This document shows, in pieces, positions 51,320 through 58,804 of a stretch of 64,000 nucleotides of DNA; within the stretch, counting starts at the first letter, position 1, and the number at the start of each line of letters is the position of its first letter. The translations under genes and the position numbers were made by a program. The stretch covers positions 3,038,001 to 3,102,000 of the forward strand of contig NZ_CP021978.1 in the NCBI RefSeq assembly GCF_004803895.1, written 5' to 3'. The notes beneath the pieces were generated by a model. The model saw only the letters and a program-made list of their open reading frames with translations, made no database searches and had not been told where the DNA came from. The DNA is from Streptomyces hawaiiensis. Its GTDB lineage: Bacteria > Actinomycetota > Actinomycetes > Streptomycetales > Streptomycetaceae.

Positions 51320-53899
51320 GTGCCTGGCACAAACCTGACCCGCGAAGAGGCGCAGCAGCGGGCGCAGCTGCTCGCCGTTGAGTCGTACGGGATCGAACTC
51401 GATCTCTCCGGCGCGCAGGAGGGCGGCACCTACCGGTCGGTGACCACGGTGCGCTTCGATGTGACGGCCGAGAACGGCGCGGAGTCGTTCATCGACCTGG
51501 TGGCGCCGGCCGTGCACGAGGTCACCCTGAACGGGGACTCCCTCGACCCGGCCGAGGTCTTCGCGGACTCCCGGATCGCCCTGCCCGGCCTGCTCCACGG
51601 GCGCAACATCCTCCGGGTCGTCGCCGACTGCGCGTACACCAACACCGGTGAGGGCCTGCACCGGTTCGTCGACCCGGTCGACGAACAGGCCTACCTCTAC
51701 ACCCAGTTCGAGGTGCCGGACGCCCGCCGGGTCTTCGCGAGCTTCGAGCAGCCGGACCTGAAGGCGACCTTCCAGTTCACCGTGAGGGCGCCCGAGGGCT
51801 GGACGGTCATCTCCAACTCCCCCACGCCCGAACCGCAGGACAGTGTCTGGACGTTCGAGCCGACGCCACGCATCTCGACGTACATCACGGCGCTGATCGT
51901 CGGCCCGTACCACTCGGTGCACAGCGTGTACGAGAAGGACGGCCGGTCCGTCCCGCTCGGCATCTACTGCCGGCCCTCCCTCGCCGAGTACCTCGACTCG
52001 GACGCCATCTTCGAGGTGACCCGGCAGGGCTTCGAGTGGTTCCAGGAGAAGTTCGACTACGCGTACCCGTTCCAGAAGTACGACCAGCTGTTCGTGCCGG
52101 AGTTCAACGCGGGCGCGATGGAGAACGCGGGCGCGGTGACCATCCGCGACCAGTACGTGTTCCGGTCGAAGGTGACGGACGCGGCGTACGAGGTGCGCGC
52201 GGAGACCATCCTGCACGAGCTGGCCCACATGTGGTTCGGCGACCTCGTGACCATGGAGTGGTGGAACGACCTGTGGCTGAACGAGTCGTTCGCCACGTAC
52301 ACCTCGATCGCCTGCCAGGCGGCCCACCCCGAGTCGCGCTGGCCGCACTCCTGGACCACGTTCGCCAACTCCATGAAGACCTGGGCGTACCGGCAGGACC
52401 AGCTGCCGTCGACGCACCCGATCATGGCCGAGATCAACGACCTGGACGACGTGCTCGTCAACTTCGACGGCATCACGTACGCGAAGGGGGCTTCCGCCCT
52501 GAAGCAGCTCGTCGCGTACGTCGGCGAGGACGAGTTCTTCAGCGGCGTGCAGGCGTACTTCAAGGCGCACGCGTACGGCAACACGCGCCTGTCCGATCTG
52601 CTGGGCGCCCTGGAGACGACGTCCGGCCGTGATCTGAAGGCCTGGTCGAAGGCGTGGCTGGAGACGGCGGGCATCAACGTCCTCCGTCCCGAGATCGAGA
52701 CGGCCGCCGACGGTGTCGTCACCTCCTTCGCGATCCGGCAGGAGGCCCCCGCCCTGCCCGTCGGCGCCAAGGGCGAGCCGACGCTGCGCCCGCACCGGAT
52801 CGCCGTCGGTCTGTACGAACTCGACGACGACAGCGGCAAGCTGGTCCGGGACGAGCGCATCGAGCTGGACGTCGACGGTGAGCTGACGGCCGTGCCGCAA
52901 CTGGTGGGCAGGCGCCGCCCGGCCGTGATCCTGCTCAACGACGACGACCTGTCGTACGCGAAGGTCCGCCTGGACGAGCAGTCCCTGGCCTTCGTCACAG
53001 AGCACCTCGGCGACTTCGAGTCCTCCCTGCCGCGCGCCCTGTGCTGGGCGTCGGCCTGGGACATGACCCGCGACGCCCAGCTCGCGGCCCGCGACTACCT
53101 GTCCCTGGTGCTGTCCGGCATCGGCAAGGAGTCGGACATCGGCGTGGTGCAGTCGCTCCAGCGGCAGGTGAAGCTGGCGATCGACCTGTACGCCGACCCG
53201 GCCGCCCGCGAGGCGCTGCTGGCCCGCTGGACCGACGCGACGCTGGCGCACCTGCGGGCGGCCGCGGCGGGCAGCGACCACCAGCTGGCGTGGGCGCGCG
53301 CGTTCGCCGCTACGGCCCGCACGCCGGAGCAGCTGGATGTGCTGGACGCGCTGCTGGACGGCTCGCAGACCATCGAGGGCCTGGTCGTCGACACGGAGCT
53401 GCGGTGGGCGTTCGTGCAGCGACTCGCGGCGGTCGGCCGGTTCGACGAGGCGGAGATCGCGGGCGAGTACGACCGTGACCGCACGGCCGCCGGTGAGCGG
53501 CACGCGGCCACGGCCCGGGCGGCACGTCCGACGCCGGAGGCCAAGGCGGAGGCGTGGGCGTCGGTCGTCGACTCCGACAAGCTGCCGAACGCCGTGCAGG
53601 AGGCGGTCATCGGCGGCTTCGTCCAGACCGACCAGCGCGAGGTGCTCGCCCCGTACGCGGACCGGTACTTCGAGGTGGTCAAGGACATCTGGGAGTCCCG
53701 CTCCCACGAGATGGCCCAGCAGATCGCCGTCGGCCTCTACCCGACCGTCCAGGTCTCCCAGGAGACCCTGGACAAGACGGACGCCTGGCTGGCCTCCGCC
53801 GAGCCGAACGCGGCCCTGCGCCGGCTGGTCTCGGAGTCCCGCGCGGGCGTCGAACGCGCCCTGCGGGCCCAGCGGGCGGACGCGGCGGCCGGCCGCTAA
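51320..53899 (+). CDS. pepN: aminopeptidase N (M1), copy 2
   Basis: 859-aa zinc aminopeptidase, same length as copy 1 at 25422 and collinear with it throughout. GAMENAGAVTI exopeptidase motif, HELAHMWFGDLVTMEWWN zinc site with Glu in LWLNES. GTG 51320 follows GAGGAGAT. Differences from copy 1 around the GAMEN motif (AGAVTI versus PGLVTF) and in the S1-pocket segments suggest different residue preference (inference). Confidence 0.96.
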   Translation: MPGTNLTREEAQQRAQLLAVESYGIELDLSGAQEGGTYRSVTTVRFDVTAENGAESFIDLVAPAVHEVTLNGDSLDPAEVFADSRIALPGLLHGRNILRVVADCAYTNTGEGLHRFVDPVDEQAYLYTQFEVPDARRVFASFEQPDLKATFQFTVRAPEGWTVISNSPTPEPQDSVWTFEPTPRISTYITALIVGPYHSVHSVYEKDGRSVPLGIYCRPSLAEYLDSDAIFEVTRQGFEWFQEKFDYAYPFQKYDQLFVPEFNAGAMENAGAVTIRDQYVFRSKVTDAAYEVRAETILHELAHMWFGDLVTMEWWNDLWLNESFATYTSIACQAAHPESRWPHSWTTFANSMKTWAYRQDQLPSTHPIMAEINDLDDVLVNFDGITYAKGASALKQLVAYVGEDEFFSGVQAYFKAHAYGNTRLSDLLGALETTSGRDLKAWSKAWLETAGINVLRPEIETAADGVVTSFAIRQEAPALPVGAKGEPTLRPHRIAVGLYELDDDSGKLVRDERIELDVDGELTAVPQLVGRRRPAVILLNDDDLSYAKVRLDEQSLAFVTEHLGDFESSLPRALCWASAWDMTRDAQLAARDYLSLVLSGIGKESDIGVVQSLQRQVKLAIDLYADPAAREALLARWTDATLAHLRAAAAGSDHQLAWARAFAATARTPEQLDVLDALLDGSQTIEGLVVDTELRWAFVQRLAAVGRFDEAEIAGEYDRDRTAAGERHAATARAARPTPEAKAEAWASVVDSDKLPNAVQEAVIGGFVQTDQREVLAPYADRYFEVVKDIWESRSHEMAQQIAVGLYPTVQVSQETLDKTDAWLASAEPNAALRRLVSESRAGVERALRAQRADAAAGR

Positions 53900-53916
53900 C
53901 CGTCCAAGGAAGCAGT

Positions 53917-53944
53917 GGGGTGCCCGGCGTATGCCGGGCACCCC
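53917..53944 (+). terminator. perfect hairpin terminator after pepN copy 2
   Basis: Perfect 12-bp GC-rich stem with a GTAT loop, 17 bp after the stop codon, followed by TT. Confidence 0.92.
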
Positions 53945-54269
53945 TTCGCTTGCCCCCGGCCCGGCCGGGGCGGTAGCGGCGGAACCGGCCGGGGGTGGCG
54001 GGGGTTCGACCGTCCGGGGCAGCGCACGTCCAACCGGGCGCGGGCAGCGTGGGTCCGACCGGCTGAGGGCAGCGCGCGCCCCAACCGGCCCAGGGCAACG
54101 CGCGCCCAACCGGCCGAGGGACGCCGCAGGCCCGGCCAGCCGAGGACGGCACAGGCCCGACCAGCCGAGGGACGCCGCAGGCCCGGCCAGCCGAGGACGG
54201 CACAGGCCCGACCGGCCGAGGGCAGCGCGCGCCCGACCGGCCGGGGCCACCACGGCCGAGCATCCGTCT
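53945..54269. repeat. GC-rich imperfect repeats; tandem 51-bp units
   Basis: Non-coding spacer between converging pepN and the EamA gene. 54113-54163 and 54164-54214 are 51-bp units that match closely; each is made of two related 25-26-bp halves. Degenerate copies of the short unit run from about 54004 to 54240. No gene is supported. Confidence 0.75.
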
Positions 54270-55211
54270 CTACCGTCGCAACGCCCCGTCCCGGACGTCC
54301 ATCGCCTCGATGGGAGCGTTCCTCCCGGTGCGGTCGAGGGTTCGCGGCGTGCGTGTCCGGGTGACGAACTGGCCCGCCACCGTCGCCCCGAACGCCAGCC
54401 CCATGCCGACCAGTTGCACCGGTGTCAGTGCCTGCCCGAGCGCCGCCCAGCCGACGACGGCCGCGGTCAGCGGGGAGAGCGGGCCGAGGAAGGTGACCTG
54501 GGTGGCGGTCATACGGCCGATGCCGCGGAACCACAGCCAGTACGCGACCGCCGTGTTCGCGACGGCGAGGTAGAGGTAACCGCCGACCGCCGGGCCGTCC
54601 AGTGCCGGTGGCGCACCTTCCACCAGGAAGGCGAGCGGCGCGATGAGCAGGCCTCCCGCGGTCAGCTGCCAGCCGGTGAGGGCCAGCGGTCCGACGCCCT
54701 CGGGGCGGCCCCAGCGCTGGGTGAGCACGGTGCCGGCCGACATCGACGCCGTGGAGGCGACAGCCGCCAGCACGCCGATCGTGTCCAGCGCCCCGGCCGC
54801 CCGCAGCACGACGAGGCTGACGCCGAACGCGGCCACGGCCCCGGCCACCAGCGTGCGCGCCGACGGCCGCTGCCCGAGCAGCAGCACCGAGAGGCCGGCC
54901 ACGAACAGCGGCCCCGCCGAGCCGACGACCGCCGCGAGTCCGCCCGGCAGCCGGTACGCGGAGAGGAACAGCAGCGGGAAGAAGGCCCCGATGTTCAGCG
55001 CGCCGAGCACCACCGCCTTCCACCACCAGGCACCGCGCGGCAGCACCCGGGCGAGGGCGAGGAGCAGCAGGCCGGCGGGCAGGGCGCGCGCCAGGGCGGT
55101 GAACAGGGGGCGGTCGGGCGGGAGGAACTCGGTGGTGACCGCGTAGGTCGTGCCCCAGGAGACGGGAGCGAGGGCGGTGAGGGTGATGAGAGCGGCGCGG
55201 GAGGTGGCCAT
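54270..55211 (-). CDS. EamA/DMT-superfamily transporter
   Basis: 313-aa inner-membrane exporter with ten predicted helices in two EamA repeats (first about 10-140, second 150-285, both with conserved Pro/Gly helix breaks). A basic Arg-rich tail is cytosolic. Members export amino acids or metabolites. ATG 55211 lies next to an operator for the divergently encoded MarR protein, so the substrate or a related compound is probably the MarR ligand. Confidence 0.92.
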   Translation of the reverse strand: MATSRAALITLTALAPVSWGTTYAVTTEFLPPDRPLFTALARALPAGLLLLALARVLPRGAWWWKAVVLGALNIGAFFPLLFLSAYRLPGGLAAVVGSAGPLFVAGLSVLLLGQRPSARTLVAGAVAAFGVSLVVLRAAGALDTIGVLAAVASTASMSAGTVLTQRWGRPEGVGPLALTGWQLTAGGLLIAPLAFLVEGAPPALDGPAVGGYLYLAVANTAVAYWLWFRGIGRMTATQVTFLGPLSPLTAAVVGWAALGQALTPVQLVGMGLAFGATVAGQFVTRTRTPRTLDRTGRNAPIEAMDVRDGALRR

Positions 55212-55225
55212 GGCGGGGCCCCTTC

Positions 55226-55282
55226 AAAGTAGGTCGGTAGAAAGTAGCTTACCGCTAAGCAACTTTCAGTCAAGCTACTTTC
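55226..55282. promoter_or_regulatory. MarR operator: repeated AAAGTAG half-sites
   Basis: GAAAGTAGCTTA (55240-55251) and TAAGCAACTTTC (55256-55267) form an inverted repeat with a 4-bp spacer and one mismatch. A further arm AAGCTACTTTC (55272-55282) and AAAGTAGG (55226-55233) add two half-sites. They cover the AT-rich divergent promoter between the transporter and MarR genes. Confidence 0.85.
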
Positions 55283-55317
55283 TTGCGGGTGACCGAGGGG
55301 CGGCCGATACTCGTGAC

Positions 55318-55830
55318 ATGAGCGAACGCCCGGAGCAGCGCAAGGACCCCGTCGACGCGATCATCGACCAGTGGGCGGCGGTCCGGCCCGACCTCGACAC
55401 CGCCGCCATGGAGGTCTTCGGCCGGATCAACCGGCTCTCGCACGCGATCGGCGAGCGGGTGGGGCAGGCGTACGCGAAGTTCGGCATCTCGCGGGGGGAG
55501 TTCGACGTCCTGGCGACACTGCGCCGCTCCGGCGAGCCCTACACGCTCTCGCCCCGGCAGCTCTCCGCGACGCTGATGCTCACCACCGGCGGCATGACGG
55601 GGCGGCTGGACAAACTGGAGCGGGCCGGACTGCTGCGCCGCTCCCCCGACCCGCACGACCGGCGCGGGCTGCACGTCACGCTCACCGACGAGGGCCTCGG
55701 ACTGGTCGACGAGGCGGTCGCAGCGGGGCTGGCGGTCCAGACGGAAGCACTGTCCGCCCTGGGCGCGCAGCGGGCCGGGCAGTTGGCCGATCTGCTGCGG
55801 GAGCTACTGACGGGGACGGACAGGTCCTGA
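55318..55830 (+). CDS. MarR-family transcriptional regulator
   Basis: 170-aa winged-helix regulator. DNA-binding part: TLSPRQLSATLMLTTGG and the wing DPHDRRGLHVTLTDEG. Dimerisation helices flank it. ATG 55318 is the first residue of the conserved frame; upstream in-frame starts run through the operator. Probably represses the divergent EamA gene and itself. Confidence 0.93.
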   Translation: MSERPEQRKDPVDAIIDQWAAVRPDLDTAAMEVFGRINRLSHAIGERVGQAYAKFGISRGEFDVLATLRRSGEPYTLSPRQLSATLMLTTGGMTGRLDKLERAGLLRRSPDPHDRRGLHVTLTDEGLGLVDEAVAAGLAVQTEALSALGAQRAGQLADLLRELLTGTDRS

Positions 55831-55833
55831 CAC

Positions 55834-55874
55834 GCCGAGGGCGCCGTCGCGGATATCGCGGCGGCGCCCTCGGC
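55834..55874. terminator. bidirectional hairpin terminator
   Basis: 18-bp stem with one mismatch and a GATAT loop just after the MarR stop and before the converging small membrane-protein gene. Confidence 0.85.
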
Positions 55875-55886
55875 GAGGAACGCTGA

Positions 55887-56174
55887 TCAGGCCTTGACTT
55901 CGCTCTTCGCGTCGGCCTTGGTCGTGATGTTGGAGCTGGTCGGGTCCTTCTTCTTGTGCGACTTGTCGCCGATCATCACCAGACCGTGGATGACCAGGTA
56001 CAGCACGATCGGGGCCACGACGAAGAGGCCCAGCGTCTCGATGACGCTCAGGCCCGGGCCGGGGTCGTCACCGTCGTCGCGGGTGAGCGCGCTCGCGGGG
56101 GACGACATGAGCAGCATCATCAGCGTCGTACCGGCTGCCAGGGCGCCGGCGCGCAGGGCGTTCTTCTTGTCCAC
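55887..56174 (-). CDS. small membrane protein
   Basis: 95-aa hypothetical protein with an N-terminal signal-like helix (ALRAGALAAGTTLMMLLM), an acidic GDDPGPG segment, a second helix (IETLGLFVVAPIVLYLVIHG) and a Lys-rich cytosolic tail. GTG 56174 is preferred over the extension to 56198 because the signal-type N-terminus begins there, though the Shine-Dalgarno is poor. Common in Streptomyces, function unknown. Confidence 0.7.
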   Translation of the reverse strand: MDKKNALRAGALAAGTTLMMLLMSSPASALTRDDGDDPGPGLSVIETLGLFVVAPIVLYLVIHGLVMIGDKSHKKKDPTSSNITTKADAKSEVKA

Positions 56175-56237
56175 GGTGCCAAAGTATCCAACGCCCACCG
56201 GGGACGCGCGCCCGGGGTGCCGTAAGAGGCCCCTGTC

Positions 56238-58322
56238 TCAAGCGCCGCCGTCCCTGAGCACCTCCATCAGCGCGTGCAGCCGCGGCGAGGCCGTCAGGTC
56301 CTCCAGCGTCACCGGCCGCCCCTGCGCGTCCGCGATCGGCAGGCGCCAGTTCGGGTACTGGTCCCAGGTCCCGGGGAGGTTCTGCGGGCGCCGGTCGCCG
56401 ACGCCGTCCGGGAGCCAGACGCCGACCATGCGGGCCGGGGTGCGCAGCAGGAAGCGGTGGACGGCCTGGATCTCGGCCTCCTCCGACGACGTGTCGCTGC
56501 CGCCGCCCGTGCCGTGCAGCAGGCCGAGCCGGGAGAGCAGGGACAGCCACTCCCCCGCGTCGGCGGCGGCCTCGGCGCGCTCCTCCTCCAGCGGGCGGGT
56601 CAGCAGTCCCAGGCTGTCGCGGAGCTCGACGTGCTCGCCGGTGAGGCGGGCGGCCGTGGAGGGCAGGTCGTGGGTGGTGGCGGTGGCCAGGCAGTCGGCC
56701 CGCCAGCTGTCGGGGGGCAGGGGACGGCCGTCGCCCTCCCAGTCCCGTTCGAACCACAGCACCGACGTGCCGAGCACCCCGCGCTCGCGCAGCGCCTCAC
56801 GGACGCCGGGCTCGACGGTGCCGAGGTCCTCGCCGATCACCGGCGCACCGGCCCGGGAGGCCTCCAGGACGAGGGCGGCGAGCATGGCCTCGGCGTCGTA
56901 GCGGACGTAGGTGCCCTCGGTGGGCGGGTGGCCCTGCGGGACCCACCAGAGGCGGAACAGGCCCATGACGTGGTCGATGCGCAGGGCGCCGGCGTAGCGG
57001 AACAGGGCGCGCAGCAGCTCGCGGAACGGGGCGTAGCCGGACTCGGCCAGGCGGTCGGGGCGCCAGGGCGGCAGGCCCCAGTCCTGCCCGCGGGCGTTGA
57101 AGGCGTCCGGCGGGGCGCCCACCGACATGCCGGCGGCGAAGTACTCCTGCTGTGCCCAGGCGTCGGCGCCGCCGGGGTGTACGCCGACCGCGAGGTCGTG
57201 CACGATCCCGACCGGCATCCCGGCCTCGCGCCCGGCGCGTTGCGCGGCGGTCAGCTGGGTGTCGGTGAGCCAGGCGAGCCGGGACCAGAAGTCGACCCGG
57301 TCCAAGAGGCCGTTGCGGGCCCGGGTCGTCTCGGCCGACCGCGGATCGCGCAGGCCGGTCGGCCAGCGGTGCCAGTCCGAGCCGTGCACCTCGGCGAGCG
57401 CGCACCAGGTGGCGTGGTCCTCCAGGGCCTGGCCCTGCCCGGCGAGGAAGTCGCAGTAGGCGGCGCGCCGGCCGGGCCCGAGGGGGACCTCGCCGAGCAG
57501 CTCCAGCGCCTCCCGCTTGAGCTCCCACACGGCGTCCCGGTCGATCAACGCACCCTGGTGCAGCACCGCTTCGCGCAGCCGGCCCGCTCGCTCCAGCAGG
57601 GCGCGCAGGCGTTCGGGGTCGTCGACGTACGCGGCCTCGGGGACGTCCTCGATGCGCAGGTGCACGGGGTCGGGGAAGCGGCGCGAGGAGGGGCGGTACG
57701 GGGAGGGGTCGGTGGGGGCTCCGGGCACGGCCGCGTGCAGCGGGTTGACCTGGACGAACCCGGCGCCGAGCGACCGCCCGGCCCAGCCGGCCAGCTCGGC
57801 GAGGTCACCGAGGTCGCCCATGCCCCAGGAGCGGCGCGACAGCAGGGAGTAGAGCTGGACGAGGAGTCCGTGGGAGCGCCCCGTGGGGGTGGGCAGGCGG
57901 GGCGGGGCGACGATCAGGTGGGCGGTGGCGGTGCGGCCGTCGGGGGTGGCGGCGGTCAGCCGGTGGACGCCGGGTGGCAGGCCGTCCGCCGAGGCGCGGC
58001 TCTCGCCCTGCTCGGTGTCGATCCGCAGCCGGGTTCCCTCGGGGAGCGCGGCCAGGGCGGCCGGGGGGCTGCCGCTCCAGCCGACCACGGTCGGGGGCAG
58101 CAGCCGTTCGCCCCGTTCCCGCTCGCGGGCCGCGAGCGCGGCGCGGACGGCGCCGGGCGTGCTCGCGTCCACGCCGAGAGCGGCCAGGGTCAGGGTGAGC
58201 GCGGTGCCCGAGGCCGCGACCTCGCGGTCCGGGGACGGACTGTAGGACGTGGCGACGCCGTGCAGGGCGGCGAGGCGGGACAGGTCCTCGGAGGGCGGGT
58301 CGGCCGGCCGGGGTGCGGTCAT
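56238..58322 (-). CDS. malQ: 4-alpha-glucanotransferase (amylomaltase, GH77)
   Basis: 694-aa glucanotransferase that moves alpha-1,4-glucan chains in maltodextrin/glycogen metabolism. GH77 landmarks: QVNPLHA, LRIDHVMGLFR with the nucleophile Asp, IGEDLGTVEP with the acid Glu, and TTHDLPST. The N-terminal 160 residues are an extension usual in actinobacterial MalQ. ATG 58322 directly follows the stop (TAG) of the small gene upstream. Confidence 0.95.
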   Translation of the reverse strand: MTAPRPADPPSEDLSRLAALHGVATSYSPSPDREVAASGTALTLTLAALGVDASTPGAVRAALAARERERGERLLPPTVVGWSGSPPAALAALPEGTRLRIDTEQGESRASADGLPPGVHRLTAATPDGRTATAHLIVAPPRLPTPTGRSHGLLVQLYSLLSRRSWGMGDLGDLAELAGWAGRSLGAGFVQVNPLHAAVPGAPTDPSPYRPSSRRFPDPVHLRIEDVPEAAYVDDPERLRALLERAGRLREAVLHQGALIDRDAVWELKREALELLGEVPLGPGRRAAYCDFLAGQGQALEDHATWCALAEVHGSDWHRWPTGLRDPRSAETTRARNGLLDRVDFWSRLAWLTDTQLTAAQRAGREAGMPVGIVHDLAVGVHPGGADAWAQQEYFAAGMSVGAPPDAFNARGQDWGLPPWRPDRLAESGYAPFRELLRALFRYAGALRIDHVMGLFRLWWVPQGHPPTEGTYVRYDAEAMLAALVLEASRAGAPVIGEDLGTVEPGVREALRERGVLGTSVLWFERDWEGDGRPLPPDSWRADCLATATTHDLPSTAARLTGEHVELRDSLGLLTRPLEEERAEAAADAGEWLSLLSRLGLLHGTGGGSDTSSEEAEIQAVHRFLLRTPARMVGVWLPDGVGDRRPQNLPGTWDQYPNWRLPIADAQGRPVTLEDLTASPRLHALMEVLRDGGA

Positions 58323-58580
58323 CTACATCCTCGTGAGGTCCGGGACGAAGGCCGGGGGCTCGCTGGTCAGGGGGGCGGCTTCGGCGAGCGGCGGCTCACT
58401 GGTGAGGGGCTCGGCGTCGGGCAGCGGGGGCTCGCTGGTCAGCGGCAGTTCGGTGTGGGTGCTCTCGGAGCTGAAGACGCAGTAGCGCGGGTCGTCGTGG
58501 TGAGGGGCGTCGAGGTCGGCGGACGGGTCCGCCACGGGTTTGGACGGGGCCGGGAGCGGGAGGAAAGTCATCGCAGCCAC
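58323..58580 (-). CDS. small acidic repeat protein directly upstream of malQ
   Basis: 85-aa protein starting at GTG 58580 with an excellent AAGGAGG 6 nt upstream, ending in TAG that abuts the malQ ATG with no gap. The C-terminal half contains three copies of PLTSEPP separated by short acidic segments. It is Pro/Glu rich and probably disordered. No family recognised. The strong ribosome site and exact junction favour a real gene coupled to malQ over chance. Confidence 0.6.
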   Translation of the reverse strand: MAAMTFLPLPAPSKPVADPSADLDAPHHDDPRYCVFSSESTHTELPLTSEPPLPDAEPLTSEPPLAEAAPLTSEPPAFVPDLTRM

Positions 58581-58804
58581 GGGGGCCTCCTTGTCGCGTA
58601 CGGCTCTCAACGGGTCATCGCAGCCCTACCCAGTCGACGCGAAGGCAGACGCCCCAGGCCGAACATCGTGCTTCTGCTCACACTCCGCTCCCCTCCACAC
58701 AGTCCAGATTCCGACATTTCACTCGCAACGGCCACTCTCGTTGACACCTCCACCGGACGGGTGGTGGGCTCGTTCCGCCGGTCGAACGCATCTGGAGGGG
58801 GCCT
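58581..58804. promoter_or_regulatory. divergent promoter region, malQ operon and GH84 gene
   Basis: 224 bp without a gene. TTGACA (58741-58746) is a -35 candidate for the glycosidase gene, followed by an inverted repeat CCACC...GGTGG (58751-58765). No convincing -10 is visible. No DasR-type site recognised. Confidence 0.35.

Noticed and set aside
51179..54253. 1024-aa minus-strand frame over pepN copy 2
   Set aside because: Antisense shadow that also runs through the GC-rich repeat spacer; no recognisable motif.
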